Shown: piece by piece, positions 25,901 through 32,465 of the stretch
Numbering within the stretch: position 1 is the stretch's first letter
Layout of the letters: every line of letters begins with the position of its first letter
Origin: Lysobacter sp. MMG2
Lineage (GTDB): Bacteria > Pseudomonadota > Gammaproteobacteria > Xanthomonadales > Xanthomonadaceae
Length of the DNA: 64,000 bases
NCBI RefSeq assembly: GCF_016735495.2
Contig: NZ_JAERQY020000002.1
Coordinates: 1 to 64,000, forward strand
Reading direction: 5' to 3'
Program-made: the position numbers and the translations under genes
Notes under the pieces: generated by a model
Database searches by the model: none
Told to the model about the DNA's origin: nothing
What the model saw: the letters and a program-made list of their open reading frames with translations, nothing else

Positions 25901-26435
25901 CTTCGATGGCGCTGAGGGTGCGGCCGATGCTGATTTCGTCATCGATGGCGGCGGTCTTGTCGGGATGCTCGGCGGACTTGCGGCCCTCGCCGGCGCGACG
26001 GATGACGTCTTCGATCATCGCCACGAGGCCCATGTGCATGCCGTCGTTGGGGTGGTAGATGCGTTCGACGCCGTAGGACTGGAGTTCGCGGATCTCTTCC
26101 GGCGTGATGGTGCCGCCGCCGCCGCCGAAGACGCGGATGTGGCCGGCGCCGCGTTCCTTCAGCATGTCGACCATGTACTTGAAGTACTCGACGTGGCCGC
26201 CCTGGTAGGACGACAGCGCGATGCCGTCGGCGTCTTCCTGCAGCGCGGCGCGGACGACGTCTTCCACCGAACGGTTGTGGCCGAGGTGGATCACTTCCGC
26301 GCCCTGTCCCTGGATCAGGCGCCGCATGATGTTGATGGCGGCGTCGTGCCCGTCGAACAGGCTGGCGGCGGTGACGAACCGCAGCGGGCTGGTCTCGGTC
26401 TGGGCTTCAGGGAGGTTGGTCGCGGGGGTGCTCAT
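22944..26435 (-). CDS. icmF: Fused isobutyryl-CoA mutase (IcmF)
   Basis: 1163 residues, matching the family's fused architecture. Residues about 18-150 are the B12-binding domain ([13 protein letters not shown], with His30 in the DxHxxG-like position, and FGGGGGTI). About 200-430 is the MeaB-type G-protein chaperone with P-loop GTGGAGKS at 208-215. The rest is the acyl-CoA mutase barrel ([33 protein letters not shown]). The enzyme (EC 5.4.99.13) interconverts isobutyryl-CoA and n-butyryl-CoA with adenosylcobalamin; some members also act on isovaleryl- and pivalyl-CoA. Nearby leucine dehydrogenase and isovaleryl-CoA dehydrogenase put it in branched-chain acyl metabolism. A terminator follows directly. 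Confidence 0.95.
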   Translation of the reverse strand: MSTPATNLPEAQTETSPLRFVTAASLFDGHDAAINIMRRLIQGQGAEVIHLGHNRSVEDVVRAALQEDADGIALSSYQGGHVEYFKYMVDMLKERGAGHIRVFGGGGGTITPEEIRELQSYGVERIYHPNDGMHMGLVAMIEDVIRRAGEGRKSAEHPDKTAAIDDEISIGRTLSAIEEGVFDEAQLAHLRKQWQLAGGKTPVVGITGTGGAGKSSVTDELLNRFLASFPEMRIAVISVDPTRRRTGGALLGDRIRMNSLRSKRVYMRSMATRRQHAATNTVLKDCIGFLKGLGYDLVIVETAGIGQSDSEIVDLVDFPMYVMTSDFGAPSQLEKIDMLDFAELVVLNKFDKRGAEDALRDVRKQWKRNRVAFQTKDEDVPVYPTIASQFNDPGISWMFANLCRLLREKLQLPADKWTPELDTSLKEPRATVLIPGARVRYLAEIAEQGRGINAKIETQAETADRAQSYWQSLHDLGDGALPKALDLYDSAHLLNDTVRPERSPQGEVEGQPVDRTLLTLRQRYNDAVQSLTSEALKLLRDWPARLKSITDEVNEYQVRDKTIRVENYRESLSHQKIPKIAAPTYKSWGELLTFLQKENLPGYYPYTGGVYPYRRTGEDPIRMFAGEGTPERTNRRFHYLSVGQPAARLSTAFDSVTLYGEDPAVRPDIFGKIGNSGVNIATLDDMKKLYSGFDLCAPSTSVSMTINGPAPIILAMFMNTAIDQQVEKYLRADQHRWDEAHDKIEKMFEGRKRPEYSGMLPETNDGLGLGLLGVTGDQIVDAETYANIKAQTLATVRGTVQADILKEDQAQNTCIFSTEFALRMMGDIQQYFVDKNVRNFYSVSISGYHIAEAGANPISQLAFTLSNGFTIVEYYLARGMKIDDFAPNLSFFFSNGMDPEYTVIGRVARRIWARAMRERYGASARSQMMKYHIQTSGRSLHAQEIQFNDIRTTLQALYALFDNCNSLHTNAYDEAITTPTEESVRRAVAIQMIINKELGLNFNENPWQGSFIVDKLTDIVEEAVYKEFEAISERGGVLGAMDTMYQRGKIQEESLYYEHKKHDGSLPLIGVNTFLPKDHGGDIVTEIELIRSTEGEKGQQIDNVAGYQGNRNGFAVEGLKSLQATARERRNVFASLMEAVKTHSLGQISHALYDVGGEYRRNM

Positions 26436-26552
26436 GGACGCTCGAAATACGGAAACGGTCGAATCCGTATTGTAGCCCGAGGGGGATTAGGGGCTTGTTG
26501 TGCGGCGCGGGAGCGGCCCCGTCCGATAGGTCGTTCGTCCGTCCGGATTGCC

Positions 26553-26945
26553 GTCATCCCGGCGAAGGCGGGACCCAGGCCCGCGCCCCTTTCGCGCTGT
26601 CTCGTCATTCCAGCGAAAGCTGGAATCCATTTGGCTCTTGGAGGCGTCCCGCAGGTTCCGATCGCCCTGGAGAGCAACATGGATCCCAGCTTTCGCTGGG
26701 ATGACGGGCTTGGGAGTTGGGGCCTGGGAGTTGGGGCGTGAGAGCCTGGATCCCGGCCTTCGCCGGGATGACAGTGAACTGCCACGCCCCCGGCCTTCGA
26801 CGGGATGACGATGGAGCGCAAGGCGTACGGGCCTGGATCCCGGCCTTCGCCGGGATGACAGTGAACTGCCACGCCCCGGCCTTCGACGGGATGACGATGG
26901 AGCGCAAGGCGTACGGGCCTGGGTCCCGGCCTTCGCCGGGATGAT
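26553..26945. repeat. Cluster of palindromic repeats with an 86-87 bp tandem duplication
   Basis: The 816-base gap 26436-27251 is packed with dispersed palindromes. CATCCCGGCGAAGGCGGG type units lie at 26553, 26748, 26835 and 26920, and CATTCCAGCGAAAGCTGG type units at 26604 and 26680. A unit of 86-87 bases, containing a palindrome plus a degenerate partner (CGGCCTTCGACGGG), is tandemly repeated at 26751-26837 and 26838-26923, with a partial third copy to 26946. There is no gene in this gap. Confidence 0.85.
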
Positions 26946-26980
26946 GGGGACACACCGCTTACCCCGCCCCTTACCCCATC

Positions 26981-27001
26981 CCCTCTCCCGACGGGAGAGC
27001 G
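26981..27001. repeat. CCCTCTCCCG-ACGGGAGAGCGG palindrome
   Basis: A copy of the CCCTCTCCC/GGGAGAGG dispersed element at the downstream end of the repeat cluster, before the 2OG oxygenase gene. Confidence 0.55.
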
Positions 27002-27251
27002 GCTGAAGATCCCGGCCGCCCCGTGCCGCTCGATACGTCTGAATCCTTACCCCCCACTCGCCGCCGCTGCCCCGCGGAGCCGGCGCGCCGGGGTGTCTCC
27101 CGGACGGAGCGACGGCATGAAGGACCCGACCCCGACAATGCGCACGCGGCCTTCGCCGCCACTCGTGCAGGCCGTCCTGCTCCATGCCGCCATCTTCGGT
27201 AAAGACGGGTCGCTTTCTGGCTACACTCCCGGGCCCGCACCGCGTGACGCC

Positions 27252-28517
27252 ATGAACGAAGACGCCGCCCTCCTCGAACTGCGCCGCCGCGCCCACGACG
27301 GGTCGCCGCAGGCGTTGTACCAGTTGGCCTCGGCGCTGGTGGTGCGGCACGAAATGGAAGAGGCGTTCTCCCTGCACCGCCGCGCGGCGGAAGCCGGGCT
27401 GGCGAATGCGCAGATCGAATACGCGCGCATGCTGATGTACGGCGTGGGCTGTCGCGCCGAACCGACGCGCGCCGCCGAATGGTTGCTGCGCGCGGAAGCC
27501 GCAGGCAGTCCGATCGCAAGTTATTTCCTGGCGCTGATGTCGCTGGGCGGACGCACGCTGCCGCGCGACGGCCGCATCAACGAACGCGTGCTGCGCGCCG
27601 TGCGCGCCGACTACCCGCCGGCCTTGCGTGCGGCGGCGCTGCATTTCGGCCGCAAGGCGGACCCCGGCGATCAGCTGCGCAGCCTGCAATTGCTGGAACG
27701 CGCGACGGGATTGGGCGACGTGGTCGCGGCGCGGTTGTTCGTCGAACGCCTCATGCACGGCGAAGGCGCCAAGCCCGAGCCCGGGGCCGCGCACGAGTTG
27801 CGCGTGCAACTGCGAGCGCGCGGCATCGGCCCGCTGCCGGACATCACCGTGCCCGAGTTCGCGCCGTCGCAAACCGCGCCGGGCATGCTCGAAATGGAAG
27901 AAGCGTTGCGCGCGCCCGACCTGCGCCTGCAATCCACACGCCCGCACGTGATGACGGTCGACGGCCTGCTCAGCGCGGAGGAATGCCGTCTGCTGATCGC
28001 CAACGCCGAATCGCACCTGCAACGCTCGCGCACGCTGGATCCGGAAACGGGCCTGCCGGTGGCGCAGGAAATCCGCACCAGCGCCGACGCCGCGCTCGAT
28101 CCGATCCTGGAAGACCTGTCGCTGCGCGCGGTGCAGCTGCGCATGGCGGCCGCCGCCGGGGTGCCGCTGGATCACGCGGAGCATCTGGTGGTGCTGCGTT
28201 ACGAGCCGGGCCAGGAATACCGCCCGCACCGCGACTACCGCCCGCCCAGTTCGATCGAAGCCGACCGCCCGCAGGCCGGCAACCGCCTGCGCACCATCTG
28301 CGTGTACCTCAACGAGGTCGAGGCCGGCGGGCAGACGGAATTCCCGGTCGCCGGATTGCAGGTCCAGCCGCGCCCGGGCCGGGCGGTGATCTTCGACAAC
28401 CTCCATCCGGACGGGTCGCCGGACGTGGATTCGCTCCACGCGGGCCTGCCGGTGGAGCACGGCGTTAAGTGGCTGGCGACCCTCTGGCTGCGCCAGGCGC
28501 GGTACCGCGATTTCTGA
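27252..28517 (+). CDS. Sel1-repeat/2-oxoglutarate Fe(II) dioxygenase fusion (prolyl 4-hydroxylase type)
   Basis: 421 residues from the ATG at 27252. Residues about 1-190 are Sel1/TPR helices (ALYQLASALVVRHEMEEAFSLHRRAAEAGLANAQIEYARML). The C-terminal 200 residues are a P4H-type 2OG-Fe(II) domain: VLRYEPGQEYRPHRDY supplies the HxD iron ligands, and LPVEHGVKWLATLWLR supplies the distal His and the Lys that binds 2-oxoglutarate. RTICVYLNEVEAGGQTEFP is the usual strand between them. It likely hydroxylates a protein or peptide substrate recognised by the repeats. Cytoplasmic, monocistronic. Confidence 0.85.
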   Translation: MNEDAALLELRRRAHDGSPQALYQLASALVVRHEMEEAFSLHRRAAEAGLANAQIEYARMLMYGVGCRAEPTRAAEWLLRAEAAGSPIASYFLALMSLGGRTLPRDGRINERVLRAVRADYPPALRAAALHFGRKADPGDQLRSLQLLERATGLGDVVAARLFVERLMHGEGAKPEPGAAHELRVQLRARGIGPLPDITVPEFAPSQTAPGMLEMEEALRAPDLRLQSTRPHVMTVDGLLSAEECRLLIANAESHLQRSRTLDPETGLPVAQEIRTSADAALDPILEDLSLRAVQLRMAAAAGVPLDHAEHLVVLRYEPGQEYRPHRDYRPPSSIEADRPQAGNRLRTICVYLNEVEAGGQTEFPVAGLQVQPRPGRAVIFDNLHPDGSPDVDSLHAGLPVEHGVKWLATLWLRQARYRDF

Positions 28518-28705
28518 ACGGGCGAAGCCCCAAAGCCGTCCGTCGGCGTACCTATCCGTATCCGCCGATTGCATTAGACTGTCGCGCCTGCGGTGGGGTC
28601 ACACCCCTGTGCCGCAGAGGCGAATCCATTTCGATTCAACGACTTACCCATCACAGTTGGCGTATAGCGCGACGCGCAACACCTCGCGCCAACGCGGAGC
28701 ACCCG

Positions 28706-29809
28706 ATGATTTTCGAAACCCTGGACACCTTCGGCCACGAGCAGGTCGTGTTTTGCCACAACAAGGACGCGGGCCTGAAGGCCATCATCGCGATCCACAA
28801 CACCGTGCTCGGTCCGGCCCTCGGCGGTACGCGCATGTGGCCGTACAAGACCGAGCAGGACGCGCTGAACGACGTGCTCCGCCTCTCGCGCGGCATGACC
28901 TACAAGAACGCGGTCGCGGGCCTGAACATCGGCGGCGGCAAGGCGGTGATCATCGGTGATCCGGCGGCCGACAAGTCCGAGGCGCTGTTCCGCGCGTTCG
29001 GCCAGTTCGTCGAATCGCTGGGCGGTCGTTACATCACGGCCGAAGACGTTGGCATCGACGTCAACGACATGGAATACGTGTACCGCGAGACCGAGTACGT
29101 CACCGGCGTGCACCAGGTCCACGGTGGTTCGGGCGACCCGTCGCCGTTCACCGCCTACGGCACGCTGCAGGGCCTGATGGCCACGCTCAACAAGCGTTTC
29201 GGCGATGAGGAAGTGGGCAAGTACTCCTACGCCGTGCAGGGCCTGGGCCATGTGGGCATGGAGTTCGTGAAGCTGCTCAAGGAGCGCGGCGCGAAGATCT
29301 TCGCCACCGACATCAACAAGGCGCTGGTCGACAAGGCCGTGTCCGAGTACGGCGTCGAGGCCGTGGGCCTGGACGAGATCTACGACGTCCCGGCCGAGGT
29401 GTACTCGCCGTGCGCGCTGGGCGGCACCGTCAACGAGAACACCCTGCCCCGCCTGAAGTCGAAGGTCATCTGCGGCGCGGCCAACAACCAGCTGGCCAAC
29501 AACGCCATCGGCGACGAAGTGGCCAAGCGCGGCATCCTGTACGCACCGGATTACGCGGTGAACGCGGGCGGCGTGATGAACGTGGCGCTGGAGCTGGACG
29601 GCTACAACCGCGAGCGCGCCATGCGCATGATGCGCACGATCTATCACAACCTCGCGCGCATCTTCGAGATCGCCGAGCGTGATGCGATCCCGACCTACCG
29701 CGCGGCCGATCGTCTGGCCGAAGAGCGCATCAACGCCATCGGCAAGTTGAAGCTGCCGCTGGGCCGTTCGGCTCCGCGTTTCCAGGGCCGTATTCGCGGC
29801 GGGCATTGA
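28706..29809 (+). CDS. Leucine dehydrogenase (Glu/Leu/Phe/Val dehydrogenase family)
   Basis: 367 residues from the ATG at 28706 with GGAG 6 bases upstream. Substrate-binding motifs: ALGGTRMWPY, GGGKAVI with the catalytic-site Lys, and HGGSGDPSPFTAYG. The NAD-binding motif is GLGHVG, and the conserved Asn is in CGAANNQLA. It reversibly deaminates leucine, valine and isoleucine to 2-oxo acids with NAD+ (EC 1.4.1.9). In xanthomonads this feeds both branched fatty acid priming and the liu pathway downstream here. A strong terminator follows at 29848. Valine dehydrogenase is the main alternative name. Confidence 0.93.
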   Translation: MIFETLDTFGHEQVVFCHNKDAGLKAIIAIHNTVLGPALGGTRMWPYKTEQDALNDVLRLSRGMTYKNAVAGLNIGGGKAVIIGDPAADKSEALFRAFGQFVESLGGRYITAEDVGIDVNDMEYVYRETEYVTGVHQVHGGSGDPSPFTAYGTLQGLMATLNKRFGDEEVGKYSYAVQGLGHVGMEFVKLLKERGAKIFATDINKALVDKAVSEYGVEAVGLDEIYDVPAEVYSPCALGGTVNENTLPRLKSKVICGAANNQLANNAIGDEVAKRGILYAPDYAVNAGGVMNVALELDGYNRERAMRMMRTIYHNLARIFEIAERDAIPTYRAADRLAEERINAIGKLKLPLGRSAPRFQGRIRGGH

Positions 29810-29847
29810 TTCCGTCTGCGACGGCATCAGCACGATGCAATGAGATG

Positions 29848-29876
29848 ACGCCCGGCTTGTCCGGGCGTTTTCTTTT
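29848..29876 (+). terminator. Rho-independent terminator after leucine dehydrogenase
   Basis: CGCCCGG CTTGT CCGGGCG followed by TTTTCTTTT, starting 39 bases after the leucine dehydrogenase stop. Confidence 0.93.
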
Positions 29877-29918
29877 GGGAGTGCACGACCTTCACCGTTT
29901 TCGCAAACCTTGGGGAAC

Positions 29919-30150
29919 CGTCATCCCGGCGAAGGCCTGTCCTGAGCTTGTCGAAGGGCCGGGATCCAGGCTGTCACGTCTTCAGTCCCTACTTTCGTCA
30001 TCCCAGCGAAAGCTGGGATCCATTTGCTTTGCTGACCGATGGAATCGCGAACGGCAATAGCGAACGTCAACATGGATTCCAGCTTTCGCTGGAATGACGA
30101 GACGAGTCGGAAAGCGTGACTGCCTGGATCCCGGCCTTCGCCGGGATGAC
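29919..30150. repeat. Four dispersed palindromic repeats in the gap 29877-30286
   Basis: Units at 29919-29967 (GTCATCCCGGCGAAGG...CCGGGATCC, split by a CTGAGCTTGTCGAAGGG-like segment), 29998-30023 (CATCCCAGCGAAAGCTGGGA), 30071-30098 (inverted partner, GGATTCCAGCTTTCGCTGG) and 30123-30150 (GGATCCCGGCCTTCGCCGGG). No gene in this 410-base gap; promoter elements for the carbonic anhydrase gene must lie after 30150. Confidence 0.85.
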
Positions 30151-30286
30151 GGGAGCGGTGGGCGTAACGGCCGCGTCCTGGCCTTCCACCGTCATGACGC
30201 CTAACGCCCGCGTTTTTCAGGCTATTCCGAAAGACGCCTGCGCGCCCATCGTCCAAAGTGGAACACCCCACTTCGGAGTTGCCCTC

Positions 30287-30994
30287 ATGCGAGCCGCCCT
30301 TCCCCTCGCCGCCCTGTGCCTTGCCGCCGCGTTCGCCGCCAATGCCGGCGACGGCAAGATCGACTACGACCACCAGGACCAGTGGCAGGCCGCGCACGAC
30401 ACCGCGCAGTCGCCCATCGACATCGTCACGCACGACGCCGCTCCGGCGCGCGACGACGAGCCGTTGGCGCTGTCGTTCGACCACACGCACGCGCCGATGG
30501 AGGCCATCGACAACGGCCACGCCGTGGAAGTGGAAACCCATGCCACGCAGGCGACGATCCGCGGCCGCCACTTCACCCTGGCGCAGTTCCACTTCCACGC
30601 GCAGAGCGAGCACACGCTCGACGGCAAGCACTTCCCGCTGGAAGGCCACTACGTCTTCAAGGCGCAGGACGGCCGGCTCGCCGTGGTCGGCGTGATGTAC
30701 GAGATCGGCAAGCCCAACGCACAGGCGCAGGCGGTGCTCGACAGCCTGGCGCACAAGCGCAACGCGCCGCATGAGGTGGACATCGACGGCCTGCTGCCGG
30801 CCAAGCGCGGCTACTACCACTACCTGGGCTCGCTGACCACGCCGCCGCTGACGGAGAACGTGGAGTGGTATGTCCTGCCCGCGCCGGTGACGATGTCGAA
30901 GCAGCAGGTCGACGCTTTCGTGGCGCATTACCGCCACAACAACCGCAACGTGCAGCCGCTGAACGGCCGTCCGCTGGTTCGCTACGGCGGCTGA
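30287..30994 (+). CDS. Periplasmic alpha-carbonic anhydrase
   Basis: 235 residues from the ATG at 30287 (GGAG 9 bases upstream) with a short signal peptide (MRAALPLAALCLAAAFAANA). The alpha class is shown by QSPIDI near the N-terminus, the zinc triad region FHFHAQSEH, EGHYVF, and TTPPLTENVEWYV with the Thr of the active site. It catalyses CO2 hydration in the periplasm (EC 4.2.1.1). The family is usually 220-250 residues. Monocistronic. Confidence 0.93.
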   Translation: MRAALPLAALCLAAAFAANAGDGKIDYDHQDQWQAAHDTAQSPIDIVTHDAAPARDDEPLALSFDHTHAPMEAIDNGHAVEVETHATQATIRGRHFTLAQFHFHAQSEHTLDGKHFPLEGHYVFKAQDGRLAVVGVMYEIGKPNAQAQAVLDSLAHKRNAPHEVDIDGLLPAKRGYYHYLGSLTTPPLTENVEWYVLPAPVTMSKQQVDAFVAHYRHNNRNVQPLNGRPLVRYGG

Positions 30995-31161
30995 GCGGGA
31001 CGCATCGGGCGCCCCGGATTCGCCATTGCAGCGGGCCCGGGGCGCCTGGTTTCCCGCGTTTTATTGCACCGCACGACGAGGGTTTCATGCCGGGCCTCTA
31101 GAATCGGCGCATCGCGCGACGTCGTCCGACACGCGCCCGCCCTCCAGACCCAAGGATTCCC

Positions 31162-32319
31162 ATGCGCCCTTTCCCCCTCGGCGATGACATCGATGCCCTG
31201 CGCGACGCCATTCGCCGCTTCGCCGAGGTGGAGATCGCACCGCGCGCGGCGCAGATCGACGAGGAGAACTGGTTCCCGCAGGACCTGTGGCCGAAGCTGG
31301 GCGAAATGGGCCTGCTGGGCATGACCGTGCCCGGCGAGTACGGCGGCAGCGACATGGGGTATCTCGCGCATCTGGTCGCGATGGAAGAGATCTCACGCGC
31401 CTCCGGTTCGGTGGGCCTGAGCTACGGCGCGCACTCCAACCTGTGCGTGAGCAACCTCTACGCCAACGGCAACGAGGACCAGCGCAACAAGTACATGCCG
31501 AAGCTGTGCAGCGGCGAATGGAAGGGCGCGCTGGCGATGAGCGAGCCGGGCGCGGGTTCCGACGTGGTGGGTTCGATGAGCTGCCGCGCCGAACTGCGCG
31601 ATGGCAAGTGGATCGCCAACGGCAACAAGATGTGGATCACCAACGGCCCCGAAGCCGACGTGCTGATCGTCTACATGCGCACCGCCGGCAAGGACGCGGG
31701 CAGCCAGTGCATGACCGCCTTCATCGTCGAGAAGGGCATGAAGGGGTTCTCCACCGCGCAGAAGCTGGACAAGTTCGGCATGCGCGGCTCCAACACCTGC
31801 GAGCTGGTGTTCGAGGACTGCGAGATTCCGGCGGAAAACGTGCTGGGCGAGGTGAACAAGGGCGTGCGCGTGCTCATGCGCGGCCTCAACACCGAGCGAC
31901 TGGTGCTGACCGGCGGGCCGATCGGTCTGATGCAGGCGGCGCTGGACATCGCCCTGCCCTACGTGCGCGAGCGCAAGCAGTTCAACGCGGCCATCGGCAC
32001 GTTCGGACTGATGCAGGGCAAGATCGCCGACATGTACACCGCGCTGCAGTCCAGCCGCGCGTTCGCCTACCAGGTGGCGCGCGATTTCGACGGTGGCCAC
32101 AGCAGCCGCGTCGACGCGGCGGCGTGCCTGCTGCATGCGTCCGAAGCGGCCGTGCAAGTGGCGCTGGAAGGCATCCAGGCGCTGGGCGGAAACGGCTACA
32201 TCAACGAGTTCCCGACCGGGCGCATCCTGCGCGACGCAAAGCTCTACGCGATCGGCGCGGGCACGAACGAGATCCGGCGCATGCTGATCGGGCGGGAGCT
32301 GTTCGAAGAGCGGCATTGA
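31162..32319 (+). CDS. liuA: Isovaleryl-CoA dehydrogenase
   Basis: 385 residues. Acyl-CoA dehydrogenase fold: [15 protein letters not shown] and WITNG bind FAD, and [13 protein letters not shown] is near the C-terminus. The catalytic Glu sits at position 245 in [11 protein letters not shown], inside the fold where isovaleryl-CoA dehydrogenases carry it rather than near the C-terminus as in straight-chain enzymes. It oxidises isovaleryl-CoA to 3-methylcrotonyl-CoA (EC 1.3.8.4), the first committed liu step. Carboxylase, hydratase and lyase genes for the following steps lie 6-17 kb downstream on the same strand, not in one operon with it. Confidence 0.93.
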   Translation: MRPFPLGDDIDALRDAIRRFAEVEIAPRAAQIDEENWFPQDLWPKLGEMGLLGMTVPGEYGGSDMGYLAHLVAMEEISRASGSVGLSYGAHSNLCVSNLYANGNEDQRNKYMPKLCSGEWKGALAMSEPGAGSDVVGSMSCRAELRDGKWIANGNKMWITNGPEADVLIVYMRTAGKDAGSQCMTAFIVEKGMKGFSTAQKLDKFGMRGSNTCELVFEDCEIPAENVLGEVNKGVRVLMRGLNTERLVLTGGPIGLMQAALDIALPYVRERKQFNAAIGTFGLMQGKIADMYTALQSSRAFAYQVARDFDGGHSSRVDAAACLLHASEAAVQVALEGIQALGGNGYINEFPTGRILRDAKLYAIGAGTNEIRRMLIGRELFEERH

Positions 32320-32424
32320 GCGATGTAGCGGGATCGCGTTCGGATCGAGCGCGTTCCGCGGTGAGCTCGCCAGTCGCCCCCCGTCCCCAACACTCCCCTG
32401 CTGGCAGGGGAGTGTGCAAAGAAC

Positions 32425-32457
32425 AAGGCCGCTGCATCGCGCAGCGGCCTTTTCGTT
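32425..32457. terminator. Bidirectional terminator between convergent genes
   Basis: AAGGCCGCTGC ATCGC GCAGCGGCCTT with TTTTCGTTT on the plus side. It lies between the isovaleryl-CoA dehydrogenase stop (32319) and the protease stop (32466), so it can serve both. A second palindrome (CTCCCCTGCTGGCAGGGGAG, 32392-32413) stands just before it. Confidence 0.85.
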
Positions 32458-32465
32458 TCATGCGA

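Noticed and set aside
23199-26741. 1180-codon plus-strand frame antisense to icmF
   Set aside because: Val/Asp/Arg/Gly-rich chance translation opposite a gene with unmistakable mutase and G-protein motifs.
26751-26946. Possible CRISPR array
   Set aside because: The repeating unit is 86-87 bases with only 2.3 copies, both halves are nearly identical, there are no unique spacers, and no cas genes are nearby. It is a duplicated REP-type block.
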